DNA of 64,000 nt from an uncultured Lachnospiraceae bacterium. GTDB taxonomy: Bacteria > Bacillota > Clostridia > Lachnospirales > Lachnospiraceae. Position numbers and translations under genes: made by a program. The stretch spans positions 62,001 to 126,000 of the forward strand of contig CANQAR010000001.1 in NCBI GenBank assembly GCA_947588845.1. Direction: 5' to 3'. This document shows positions 1-7,962 of the stretch, one piece after another. Below the pieces are notes generated by a model. The model saw only the letters and a list, made by a program, of their open reading frames with translations, did not search any database and was not told the DNA's origin. Numbering within the stretch: the first letter of the stretch is position 1; each line of letters starts with the position of its first letter.

Positions 1-175
1 TCGCCTTGGCTTTCGCAATGACATCCCGAAGACGGCTGTTGTTGGCGGGATCGGCCCCTCCCTCCTTGACAGCAACGGCAATTTCGCGGCCTATGATCGT
101 AAAAATCTTGCCCTTTGCCGCGTCATTCTTCTCCTTTTTGTGTTTGATATTCGCAAACTTTGAATGTCCTGACAT
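1..175 (-). CDS. yebC: YebC/PmpR-family regulator, N-terminal fragment (3' end outside window)
   Basis: Absent from the ORF track because its stop lies beyond the left edge. Reading leftward from the ATG at 175 gives [18 protein letters not shown] and then a run ending in [11 protein letters not shown], the hallmark N terminus of the YebC/TACO1 family. Family members are about 240 residues; 58 codons are visible. Members act as DNA-binding regulators, and recent work on the family also links some to translation of difficult (for example proline-rich) sequences, so the exact role here is open. The start is only 6 bases after the stop of the upstream CBS-domain gene, so the two are probably co-transcribed. 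Confidence 0.93.
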   Translation of the reverse strand, partial: MSGHSKFANIKHKKEKNDAAKGKIFTIIGREIAVAVKEGGADPANNSRLRDVIAKAKA

Positions 176-181
176 AGTCGG

Positions 182-1480
182 TTACTCCTTTTCTTCTTTT
201 TCTTTGTTCTCCTTCTCTTCCTCTGACCTTCTGATCTGTACCTTGCTGACCGTATTGTTTTCCACCTTTATAATCCGGAACAGATAGCCGTACTCATGGA
301 TTTCCGGCTGTTCATCCTCTGAGGGGATTCTGTTCAGGCGTGAGATCAGGAACCCGTTCAGCGTGTCAAAATTCTCTTCAAATGAGATGCCAAGCACTTC
401 CTCCGCCTCCGAAAGAGGCGTCATTCCATCCATCAGGTAGCTTCCTTCCGCTCCCTGTCGGATAAAATTCTCATCCGGATCATATTCATCCTGAATATTT
501 CCGACAATCTCCTCCAAGATGTCTTCCATCGTCACCAGCCCCGCTGTCTGTCCATACTCGTCGAGCACAATTACAAGCTGCAGTTTCTCCGCCTGCATGT
601 TTTTGAACAAAAGATCAATGTCCCGCGTCCGGGGCACAAATCTGCATATCCGGAGAAGTTCGGGAATATCCTTCACCAGCCAGTCATCGTAGCGCTCCAT
701 CGTATGAAACTTCATGGCGTCCCTGAAATGAAGAATACCAAGAATATTGTCAATGCTGTCTTCATATACCGGGAAACGGGAAACCGACTGCTCCACCATA
801 AAGGAAATCGCGTCGCGAAGATTCACGGTACCGCTGATCGCAATGATGTTTTTCCTGTGTATCATGATATCTTCCGCCTGCTTGTCGTCAAGCTCGAAAA
901 TATTCCGGATCATTTTGGCTTCTCTCTCATCAAGCACACCCTGCTCATGCCCCTCGTTGACCATGGATATAATTTCATCCTCCGTGACCTCTGTCTCAAG
1001 ATTCGACGGATCAACGCCGAACAGACGGACAATGCAGTTCGTGAGTGCAGTAAGAACGTATGTAAACGGCAGCGCGGCATGGATCAGAAAGCCCGCAATC
1101 CCGTACAGCTTCAGAAATTTCTTTTCCGGATTTTTCCTTCCAAGCACAGACGGAACGGAATTCACGACAAGATAACACAGTACCAGAAGCACGGAACACA
1201 CAGCCCACAGCGGATAATACCGCGCAAAATACAGGACGGCAAATCCCATGCAGATGCCGGTCAGCGACCGGAACAGCCACAGCGCATGAGTCAGATCCGC
1301 GGGGTTGTCCTTCAGAGCCCGCAGACGTTCCTCCTCCTTTCCTGAATCGCGCAGAGCTTCCTCAAACTCAGCATCCCCGCAGTTCCGAAGCGCCGAATTT
1401 GCGGCCGCCAGAATGCAGTCCAGAATCAGCAGCAGACATAATATGACGGTCCCCACCAGAGGACTACTGTCATAATCCAT
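182..1480 (-). CDS. Hemolysin/CNNM-type membrane protein with CBS pair and CorC domain
   Basis: 432 residues, full length for the TlyC/CorC/CNNM group. Order of parts: DUF21-type membrane region with hydrophobic segments at about 8-29, 75-87, 90-110 and 127-150; a CBS pair at about 205-330, including EDILEEIVGNIQDEYD; and a C-terminal CorC_HlyC domain at about 345-420. Family members are implicated in Mg2+/Co2+ efflux or homeostasis; the hemolysin name is historical. Acts in the cytoplasmic membrane. It has its own promoter (TTGACG-17-TATATT at 1562-1534) and runs into yebC. The spacing of AAAGGA to the ATG is long (about 13), so the start is slightly uncertain. Substrate is not readable from sequence. 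Confidence 0.88.
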   Translation of the reverse strand: MDYDSSPLVGTVILCLLLILDCILAAANSALRNCGDAEFEEALRDSGKEEERLRALKDNPADLTHALWLFRSLTGICMGFAVLYFARYYPLWAVCSVLLVLCYLVVNSVPSVLGRKNPEKKFLKLYGIAGFLIHAALPFTYVLTALTNCIVRLFGVDPSNLETEVTEDEIISMVNEGHEQGVLDEREAKMIRNIFELDDKQAEDIMIHRKNIIAISGTVNLRDAISFMVEQSVSRFPVYEDSIDNILGILHFRDAMKFHTMERYDDWLVKDIPELLRICRFVPRTRDIDLLFKNMQAEKLQLVIVLDEYGQTAGLVTMEDILEEIVGNIQDEYDPDENFIRQGAEGSYLMDGMTPLSEAEEVLGISFEENFDTLNGFLISRLNRIPSEDEQPEIHEYGYLFRIIKVENNTVSKVQIRRSEEEKENKEKEEKE

Positions 1481-1533
1481 AAAATTCTCAGCATCCTTTC
1501 TTTCTCTTAAAAGTCAATCTACAGCTTCTCTAG

Positions 1534-1562
1534 AATATATCATTTTCCTTATCATTCGTCAA
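1534..1562 (-). promoter_or_regulatory. Promoter of the CBS/CorC gene
   Basis: On the minus strand TTGACG (1562-1557), a 17-base spacer and TATATT (1539-1534), followed by a short leader to the ATG at 1480. It suggests the CorC-like gene and yebC form their own transcription unit. Confidence 0.7.
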
Positions 1563-1589
1563 GTTCCGTCTCTGCGCACTGCAGGATTT

Positions 1590-1670
1590 GTTACAGTTCA
1601 CACCTCCACCGAGTTCGAGGTGATTTCCGCATGTTTTGTGTGGAAATCCCGGGGTCTGAGGCACGAAATC
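1590..1670 (+). repeat. Palindromic repeat family A, copy A1 (truncated)
   Basis: Begins GTTACAGTTCAC and contains a GAGGTGATTTCC block, matching the left half of copy A2 at 28106-28249. Two hairpins are kept although their bases differ from A2: GATTTCCGCA pairs with TGTGGAAATC, and GAAATC pairs with GATTTC. The right half, with the inverted terminus, is missing. It lies between the mazF stop and the promoter of the next gene. Confidence 0.7.
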
Positions 1671-1704
1671 AGGATTTCAAACCCAGGGCAGGGAACCGGC
1701 CGCC

Positions 1705-2052
1705 CTATGTAATCAGTTCCAGGCTGACCTGAAGCGCCCTGTCCACCCGCTCAAGCATCTCTACGTCAAGATGACAGACCCTGTCCTTAAGTCTCTTTTT
1801 ATCAATTGTGCGCAGCTGCTCCAGAAGAATTACAGAATCCTTGACGATCTGGTATCTGCCGGATTCTATCGCGACATGGGTGGGCAGCTTCGCCTTGTTC
1901 ATTCTTGATGTGATCGCCGCGCAGATTACAGTCGGGCTGTGCCTGTTTCCCACATCATTCTGTATAATCAGTACCGGACGAATCCCTCCCTGCTCGGATC
2001 CCACCACCGGTCTTAAATCTGCATAAAAGATATCTCCTCTTCGAATCATCAT
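1705..2052 (-). CDS. mazF: MazF/PemK-family endoribonuclease toxin (no adjacent antitoxin)
   Basis: 115 residues from the ATG at 2052, which has AGGAG 10 bases upstream. The track start at 2073 is a TTG and places that ribosome site inside the gene. The N terminus [20 protein letters not shown] and the following RPVLIIQND are typical of Firmicute MazF/NdoA. A basic NKAKLPTHV block and the C-terminal dimer region are present, and length is normal. Family members cleave single-stranded mRNA at short motifs. In Bacillus-type genomes the antitoxin gene sits between alr and the toxin gene; here that gap is only 131 bases and holds no antitoxin-sized frame. Antitoxin function may be encoded elsewhere or absent. 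Confidence 0.9.
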   Translation of the reverse strand: MMIRRGDIFYADLRPVVGSEQGGIRPVLIIQNDVGNRHSPTVICAAITSRMNKAKLPTHVAIESGRYQIVKDSVILLEQLRTIDKKRLKDRVCHLDVEMLERVDRALQVSLELIT

Positions 2053-2183
2053 ATCACTCACGCTCCTGTACAAAGGATTTCTTTTTGTTTCTGTTTAAAG
2101 TATTTCCATTTTTCCTTTGTATATTCACGTGCATTTCTCATATATGGCAGAAACTGCAGAACAGCCCGGGACAAAAAATCAGA

Positions 2184-3311
2184 TCAGGACACATATACAC
2201 GCGGCACCCGTCCGGCAATGTCACAGACAAACTCGTAGGGAAATCTCCCGGAGAAGGCCCCAAGCTCATCCGCCGTGATCTCTTCTCCGCCGTCCGCGCC
2301 GAGCAGCGTGACCTCGTCGAGAACTTTCACATCCATTCCCGTCACATCCGCCATGAACTGATCCATGCAGACTCTTCCCACAATGGGGACCCTCCTGCCA
2401 TGAATCAGGACGGAACCTTTATTGCTGAGACTGCGCGGATAGCCGTCCGCGTAGCCAACCGGAATCGTCGCAATTTTTGTCCTTCTGGCCGCTGTAAAGG
2501 TTCCTCCATAGCTGACGGAAACGCCTGGTTCGATCTCTTTGACACAGACAACGTGTGATTTCAGCTCCATAACCGGGCGCAGCGCCGTGCGGGATCTGTC
2601 CACCTCATCCGACGGGTAAATTCCGTAAATGCTGATGCCTGCCCGGACCAGATCCATCTGCATCTGCGGCAGATCAATAATCGCCGCGCTGTTCGCGCAG
2701 TGGCAGAGAACCGGGTGAGCCAGTTTCTCCTTCAGTCTGCCGCAGAATTTTCGGAAACGGCCATACTGAAGCATGGCTGAGGTCTTGTCGGTTTCGTCCG
2801 CTTTCGCAAAGTGCGTAAAGATCCCTTCCAGAAAAATTCCGGGCAGCTGATCGATCCGGGTAATTTCATCCACGCTTTCCTCCGAATCGGCAAACCCGAT
2901 CCTCGACATACCGGTATCCACCGCCGCATGTACCTTCGCCGTCACTTTGGCCTTTTGCGCCGCGGCCGCAAACTGCTCCGCCATCTTTGCCGTAAAAATC
3001 GTCGGACGCACGCCCGCTTTTGCCATCCATTCGTAATCCTGCTCAAAAGTGTATCCCAGAATCAGAATCGGCAGACCGATTCCGGCTTCCCGCAGCTCTC
3101 TCGCCTCGGAGACAGCAGCTACCGCAAATCCCCGGACGTATCCTTCCTGCTCCAGCATGCGGGCAAGCGGAACAGCGCCGTGCCCGTAGGCGTTCGCTTT
3201 GATCACAGCGATCATTTTCGCGTCCGGCGCAAGGCCGGCTCTCATACTCTGCATATTAAACCTGACCGCGTCCAGATGAATATACGCAGTCAGCCTGCCG
3301 TGTGAAACCAT
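2184..3311 (-). CDS. alr: Alanine racemase
   Basis: PLP enzyme interconverting L- and D-alanine for peptidoglycan. The chosen ATG (3311) has GGAGGAG six bases upstream and gives 375 residues, the normal family length. The track start (3401) would add 30 odd residues, although its ATGA overlap with the nnr stop could allow translational coupling. From the chosen start, the PLP lysine is about K38 in VIKANAYGHG and the second catalytic base is about Y268 in SVSYGGTF. The CMDQFMADVT block and the R-containing AGISIYGIYP strand are also present. It sits between nnr and mazF on one strand, the usual Firmicute arrangement. Cytoplasmic. Confidence 0.95.
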   Translation of the reverse strand: MVSHGRLTAYIHLDAVRFNMQSMRAGLAPDAKMIAVIKANAYGHGAVPLARMLEQEGYVRGFAVAAVSEARELREAGIGLPILILGYTFEQDYEWMAKAGVRPTIFTAKMAEQFAAAAQKAKVTAKVHAAVDTGMSRIGFADSEESVDEITRIDQLPGIFLEGIFTHFAKADETDKTSAMLQYGRFRKFCGRLKEKLAHPVLCHCANSAAIIDLPQMQMDLVRAGISIYGIYPSDEVDRSRTALRPVMELKSHVVCVKEIEPGVSVSYGGTFTAARRTKIATIPVGYADGYPRSLSNKGSVLIHGRRVPIVGRVCMDQFMADVTGMDVKVLDEVTLLGADGGEEITADELGAFSGRFPYEFVCDIAGRVPRVYVS

Positions 3312-3397
3312 ATCCGTCTCCTCCCCGGGCCGGTTTTCTGTCCGATTTTCCGGCCTCACTGTTCTTTTGTACATTTCGGCAGATTCCATGTCCGCCG

Positions 3398-4903
3398 TCA
3401 TTTTTCGGAACTTCTGTCCTCGGCCGGCTTCATCGCTTCCCCGATTCTGTCCGCAATATCCCCCGCCAGCATTCCGTACGCACCCCTGTCCTTTGCGGCA
3501 AGATCCCCTGCGAGACCGTGGATATAAACGCCGAGGGCCGCCCCTTCAAACTGCGTCATCTTCTGCGCCAGCAGACCGCAGATCAGACCGGTCAGCACAT
3601 CTCCCGAACCGCCTGTCGCCATTCCGCTGTTTCCGGACGTATTCAGATACAGCCTTACTCCGTCCGTCACAGCCGTGCGCGCGTCCTTGAGCGCACAGAC
3701 CACACGGTATCTGGCCGCAATCTCCCTGGCGCAGCCGCACACATCATTCAGGATATCTGTCTTGGACCAGCCCGAAAACCGTTCCATCTCTCCGACATGC
3801 GGGGTCAGGATCACTTTCGCCCTGGTCCGCAGAAGAAGTTCCTGACAGGAACAAAGCTCATTCAGACCATCCGCGTCCACGACAAGCGGTTTCTCATAAT
3901 GCCCGAGTACATGCCGGAGCATTTTCTGCTGCACTTCCCCTCTGCCGAGTCCCGGACCGATGCCGGCCGCATCAGACCACGCAAGCGCCTCGTCCAGCTG
4001 TGCTTCCAGTGCTTTCCCGTCTTCCAGGACGGAAACGATTGCCTCGGGGACACTGTTCTGAATGATCAGCCGGTTCGACTCATGGGTGAAGATACGCACC
4101 AGCCCGCACCCGCTCCGGTAGGCTGCCCGTGCAGCGAGCACAGCCGCTCCTCCCATCCCCCGGCTTCCGGCAATGAGAAGTACTCTCCCGTAAGTTCCTT
4201 TATGGGAACGCGCCTTTCTGGGGGCTGCTCTTGACAGGTCGTCCTCCCCGTATGTAAACGCCGCGGCCGCGCGGCGCAGCCCGTCCGCAGTGATCCCGAT
4301 ATCTCTGCGCGCGACCTTTCCGCAGTATTCCGTCCCGGGATAAAGAATATGTCCAAGCTTCCGGTAAGCGAAAGTCACCGTAAGATCAGCCCGGACCGCC
4401 GTCCCCATGATCCGGCCTGTATCCGCAGAGATTCCGGAAGGAATATCCACGGCCACACGCACGGCATGCTGCCGGTTCATCCATTCAATCAGCTCCGCAT
4501 ATCTTCCTTCCACAGGTCTGGAAAGTCCGACGCCAAAAAGTGCATCTACTATTACAGTATATTCATGATCTCTGTAATTGCTGCATGGATTTATACCGCA
4601 GTGCGCACAAATCTTCTTCTGCTGGAAAGTCTCCTCCGTCAGCGAAGTCTCCCTTCCCTCAAAAGCAGCAGTCACACGTATCCCGCGCTCGTCCAGAAGA
4701 CGCGCGATCGCGAATCCGTCCCCTCCGTTGTTCCCTGAGCCACAGACAACAAGCACCGAAGTCATGTCGAGCTGTTCCTTTTCCATTTCATCCGCGACCG
4801 CCAGGGCCGCCCGCTCCATCAATACCATGGATGGAATCCCCGTACTGTGTATCGTATAATCATCACACTGCTTCATCTGAGCAGCCGTCACAAGAAATTC
4901 CAT
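3398..4903 (-). CDS. nnr: Bifunctional NAD(P)HX epimerase / ADP-dependent NAD(P)HX dehydratase
   Basis: Repairs hydrated, inactive NAD(P)H. The N-terminal YjeF_N/NnrE epimerase half shows GSGNNGGDGFAIARLL, DALFGVGLSRPVEG and VAVDIPSGISADTG. The C-terminal NnrD kinase-fold half shows GTYGRVLLIAGSRGMGG, VDADGLNEL, LTPHVGEMERF and NTSGNSGMATGGSGD, the last two forming the ADP/ATP and substrate site. The start at 4903 has GGGAGG five to six bases upstream and gives 501 residues; the track start adds 11. It sits just downstream of rex, a regulator that itself reads the NADH/NAD+ ratio, which is a sensible pairing. It overlaps the longer alr frame by an ATGA. Confidence 0.94.
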   Translation of the reverse strand: MEFLVTAAQMKQCDDYTIHSTGIPSMVLMERAALAVADEMEKEQLDMTSVLVVCGSGNNGGDGFAIARLLDERGIRVTAAFEGRETSLTEETFQQKKICAHCGINPCSNYRDHEYTVIVDALFGVGLSRPVEGRYAELIEWMNRQHAVRVAVDIPSGISADTGRIMGTAVRADLTVTFAYRKLGHILYPGTEYCGKVARRDIGITADGLRRAAAAFTYGEDDLSRAAPRKARSHKGTYGRVLLIAGSRGMGGAAVLAARAAYRSGCGLVRIFTHESNRLIIQNSVPEAIVSVLEDGKALEAQLDEALAWSDAAGIGPGLGRGEVQQKMLRHVLGHYEKPLVVDADGLNELCSCQELLLRTRAKVILTPHVGEMERFSGWSKTDILNDVCGCAREIAARYRVVCALKDARTAVTDGVRLYLNTSGNSGMATGGSGDVLTGLICGLLAQKMTQFEGAALGVYIHGLAGDLAAKDRGAYGMLAGDIADRIGEAMKPAEDRSSEK

Positions 4904-5063
4904 ATACACCTCCCTGCGCATCCGTCCGGATGCCATTCAAAAATTCCGATGGAAAAAGCCGACAGCTCCCCCTTTTGCACTGCCGGCCTTCCGATCGATT
5001 CCCCTGCACTGTGATTCCGTGTATGCGATGCCGCGCGGACGCCGGCACCCGGGAAGCAAACCT

Positions 5064-5696
5064 CTATAAATCATTGTGGTTCAGATTATAGGACAACTGC
5101 ATCAGACTCTCAGACAGATGAACATTCTCAACAACCACATCTCCGGGAACATTCAGATCGGTATGGGCAAAATTCCAGATCGCTTTTATCCCATTCTCGA
5201 TCAGAATCGGGACAACCTCCTCCGCTCCGGCTTTCGGAAGCGTAAGAGCCGCAATCTGAATCTGATTCTCACGGATAAACCGGGGAAGTTCATCCGTCAT
5301 TCGTATTTCAATGCCCCGGACCGTCATGCCCTTCAGCCTGGGATTCACATCAAAAATCCCCTTGATCCAGAAACCTCTCTTTTCAAACTTTACGTAATTT
5401 GCAAGCGCCTGGCCAAGATTTCCGGCACCGATGATCACCATGCTGTAAATCTTGTCAAGTCCAAGAATCTTACCGATTTCCTGGTAGAGATATTTCACGT
5501 TGTAGCCGTATCCCTGCTGTCCAAATCCACCGAAGTTATTCAGATCCTGTCGGATCTGCGATGCTGTCACATGCATCATTCTGCTGAGCTCATTTGAGGA
5601 AATACGCTCTACCCTGGCCTCAATCAGATCTCCCAGATACCTGTAATAACGTGGGAGACGCTTGACTACCGCTTTTGAAATTTCATGTTCTTCCAC
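5064..5696 (-). CDS. rex: Redox-sensing transcriptional repressor Rex
   Basis: 210 residues, normal length. The N-terminal winged helix (about 1-80) includes VTASQIRQDLNNFGGFGQQG, the typical Rex recognition region. It is followed by a Rossmann NAD(H)-binding domain with VIIGAGNLGQALANY near residue 90 and a C-terminal domain-swapped helix. Rex represses fermentation and electron-transfer genes until NADH rises. The start is a GTG with GGAG eight bases upstream. A near-consensus promoter lies upstream, divergent from the ABC-F gene. I did not find a convincing Rex operator (TTGTTAAN4TTAACAA type) in the shared upstream region. Confidence 0.96.
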   Translation of the reverse strand: MEEHEISKAVVKRLPRYYRYLGDLIEARVERISSNELSRMMHVTASQIRQDLNNFGGFGQQGYGYNVKYLYQEIGKILGLDKIYSMVIIGAGNLGQALANYVKFEKRGFWIKGIFDVNPRLKGMTVRGIEIRMTDELPRFIRENQIQIAALTLPKAGAEEVVPILIENGIKAIWNFAHTDLNVPGDVVVENVHLSESLMQLSYNLNHNDL

Positions 5697-5726
5697 GTTT
5701 TCATCTCCATATCCTGTAATGATTTT

Positions 5727-5754
5727 ATTATAGCAAATGTATTTTTTTTGTCAA
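5727..5754 (-). promoter_or_regulatory. Promoter of rex
   Basis: Minus-strand TTGACA (5754-5749), 16-base spacer, TATAAT (5732-5727), about 30 bases before the GTG start. Both hexamers match consensus exactly. Confidence 0.85.
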
Positions 5755-5797
5755 TCTCCGTCATGGTTAAATCGTATAATATCCAATAGAAACGGTC

Positions 5798-5825
5798 TTG
5801 TGTTTTTCCAAAAAAACATTATAAT
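5798..5825 (+). promoter_or_regulatory. Promoter of the ABC-F gene
   Basis: TTGTGT, 16-base spacer, TATAAT at 5820-5825, about 50 bases before the ATG. It diverges from the rex promoter. Confidence 0.72.
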
Positions 5826-5876
5826 AGGAACAGTTGCCTGTAATTTTCAGCATAAAAGAGAAAAGGAATGGACGAT

Positions 5877-7790
5877 ATGATTTTATCCTGTCAGAATATA
5901 GCAAAAGCATTCGGCACCGAGGAGATCATCCGGAATGCCTCGTTCCATCTGGAAGAACACGAAAAAGCGGCCATTGTCGGGATCAACGGCGCCGGAAAGA
6001 CTACGCTCCTGAAGATTCTTGTCGGAGAGCTTGCTCCGGATGGCGGCATCGTGACTGTTTCACGCGGAAAATCCCTTGGATATCTTGAACAGCATCAGGA
6101 CGTATCCGGCGATGCCACAATCTATTCAGTCCTTCTCGAGGAAAAACGGCCGCTCCTTGATATGGAAAAGCGGCTCCGCTCCATGGAAGAAGAAATGAAG
6201 CATCTCTCAGGCGGCGCCCTCCAGAACCTGATGACCTCCTATAACCGGATCTCCACAGAATTTGAGCGTCAGAACGGATACTCCATTCAGAGCGAAGTGA
6301 CCGGCGTTCTCAAGGGCCTGGGTTTTGAAGAAAAAGATTTTGACCGCCAGGTACATACGCTCTCAGGCGGACAGAAAACAAGGGTTGCTCTCGGAAGGCT
6401 TCTTCTCTCAGCCCCGGACATTCTTCTGCTCGACGAGCCGGTCAACCATCTTGACCTTACTTCCATTGCATGGCTGGAAAATTATCTGCTGAATTACAAA
6501 GGAGCCGTGCTTGTTGTCGCGCATGACCGCTATTTTCTCAACCGGATCGCGACAAAGATTTTTGAGATTGAGAACGGCGTCGTGACGACGTTCAGCGGCA
6601 ATTACAGTGATTACGCCCGGAAAAAGGCGCAGATGCGGGAGATTCAGTGGAAAGCGTATCTGAACCAGCAGCAGGAGATCAAACATCAGGAAGCCGTGAT
6701 CACAAAGCTCCGCTCTTTCAACCGGGAGAAGTCCATACGCCGGGCGGAAAGCCGTGAAAAAATGCTTGATAAGATTGAAGTGATTGAAAAACCTGCCGAA
6801 TTAAATGACGCGATGCGTCTCGCGTTTTCTCCTTCCGTCATCAGCGGCAACGATGTGCTTACCGTCGAGGGACTTTCCAAATCTTTTCCCGGCAAACCGC
6901 TGTTTGACGGACTGAACTTTACGATTCACCGCGGGGAAAAGGTCGCCATCATCGGGGATAACGGAACAGGGAAGACCACGATCCTCAAACTCATCAACGG
7001 GCTGCTCTCTCCCGACGCCGGCACAATTCAGGCCGGAAGCAAAGTTCGGATCGGCTACTATGATCAGGAGCAGCAGGTGCTCCACATGGATAAAACGCTG
7101 ATGGATGAGGTGGCGGATACTTATCCGGATATGACGAATACCGAAGTCCGAAATCTTCTTGCCGCTTTCCTTTTTACGGGAGACGATGTTTTCAAACGGG
7201 TAAAAGACCTGAGCGGCGGAGAACGCGGACGGCTGTCTCTCGCGAAGCTGATGCGGTCGAGCGCCAATTTTCTGATCCTCGACGAGCCGACGAATCATCT
7301 TGACATCACCTCGAAGGAGATTCTCGAGGAAGCGGTACGCAATTACACAGGCACCGTCCTCTACGTATCGCACGACCGCTATTTTATCAACCAGACCGCA
7401 ACGCGCATTCTGGAACTGAAGCATCAGACGCTGATCAATTACATCGGTAATTATGATTACTACCTTGAGAAAGCCGATCTGCTCAGCCGTCTGTACGCTC
7501 CGCGGGAAGAGGAAAAGCCTCAGGAAAACGTGACAACGGCCCGGGATGACTGGACCCGCAAAAAAGAAGAGCAGGCCCGGGAACGCAAACGGCAGAATGA
7601 TATCCGCAGGACCGAAGAACGGATTACTGCTCTGGAGGACCGTGACAAAGAAATTGATGAACTGCTGGTGCACGAAGATGTCTTTACCGACGCCGCCCGG
7701 TGTACGGCCCTGAGCAAAGAGAAAGCAGAAGTTCTCGAGGAACTGGAAAATCTGTACGCGCGATGGGAAGAACTGTCGGAAGAAAACTGA
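5877..7790 (+). CDS. ABC-F family ATPase (translation factor / possible ribosome-protection type)
   Basis: Soluble tandem ABC ATPase without membrane segments. First cassette: Walker A GINGAGKTT, signature LSGGQKTRVALGRLLL, Walker B LLLDEPVNHLD. Second cassette: GDNGTGKTT, LSGGERGRLSLAKLM, LILDEPTNHLD. A charged inter-domain linker (about 235-300) and a C-terminal coiled-coil-like extension rich in Glu/Arg follow. Family members bind the ribosomal E site and either tune translation or protect against antibiotics; nothing here decides between the two. I prefer the ATG at 5877 (MILSCQNIAKAFG, AAAGGA nine bases upstream) over 5868. 637 residues, single-gene unit with a terminator hairpin after it. 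Confidence 0.93.
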   Translation: MILSCQNIAKAFGTEEIIRNASFHLEEHEKAAIVGINGAGKTTLLKILVGELAPDGGIVTVSRGKSLGYLEQHQDVSGDATIYSVLLEEKRPLLDMEKRLRSMEEEMKHLSGGALQNLMTSYNRISTEFERQNGYSIQSEVTGVLKGLGFEEKDFDRQVHTLSGGQKTRVALGRLLLSAPDILLLDEPVNHLDLTSIAWLENYLLNYKGAVLVVAHDRYFLNRIATKIFEIENGVVTTFSGNYSDYARKKAQMREIQWKAYLNQQQEIKHQEAVITKLRSFNREKSIRRAESREKMLDKIEVIEKPAELNDAMRLAFSPSVISGNDVLTVEGLSKSFPGKPLFDGLNFTIHRGEKVAIIGDNGTGKTTILKLINGLLSPDAGTIQAGSKVRIGYYDQEQQVLHMDKTLMDEVADTYPDMTNTEVRNLLAAFLFTGDDVFKRVKDLSGGERGRLSLAKLMRSSANFLILDEPTNHLDITSKEILEEAVRNYTGTVLYVSHDRYFINQTATRILELKHQTLINYIGNYDYYLEKADLLSRLYAPREEEKPQENVTTARDDWTRKKEEQARERKRQNDIRRTEERITALEDRDKEIDELLVHEDVFTDAARCTALSKEKAEVLEELENLYARWEELSEEN

Positions 7791-7804
7791 TTCCGCAAAA
7801 TCTG

Positions 7805-7844
7805 CCGCCGGAACTCTGACAATTCAATGTCAGGGGTCCGGCGG
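7805..7844. terminator. Hairpin terminator after the ABC-F gene
   Basis: CCGCCGGA pairs with TCCGGCGG around an inner TGACA/TGTCA stem. The downstream T tract is weak, so termination efficiency is uncertain. It lies between convergent genes and may serve both. Confidence 0.6.
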
Positions 7845-7853
7845 TACGTTTCT

Positions 7854-7930
7854 ATGCGCAGGTCTACCAGCTGCTGACGCAGCACACGGGCTGCCCGGGC
7901 GGGCAGGAGGAAACCCCCTCCTGCCCCGAT
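7854..7930 (+). repeat. Two-hairpin repeat family C, copy C1
   Basis: ATGCGCAGG start, AGCTGCTGACGCAGCACACGGG core, then a perfect second hairpin GGGCAGGAGG / CCTCCTGCCC. Same layout as copies at 14468, 15848 and 35326. In C1 the second stem has GGGC/GCCC where C5 has GAGC/GCTC, so the pair is exchanged without loss of pairing. Confidence 0.7.
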
Positions 7931-7962
7931 CAGCCCCATGCATGGAAACCACCTGCTGGAAC

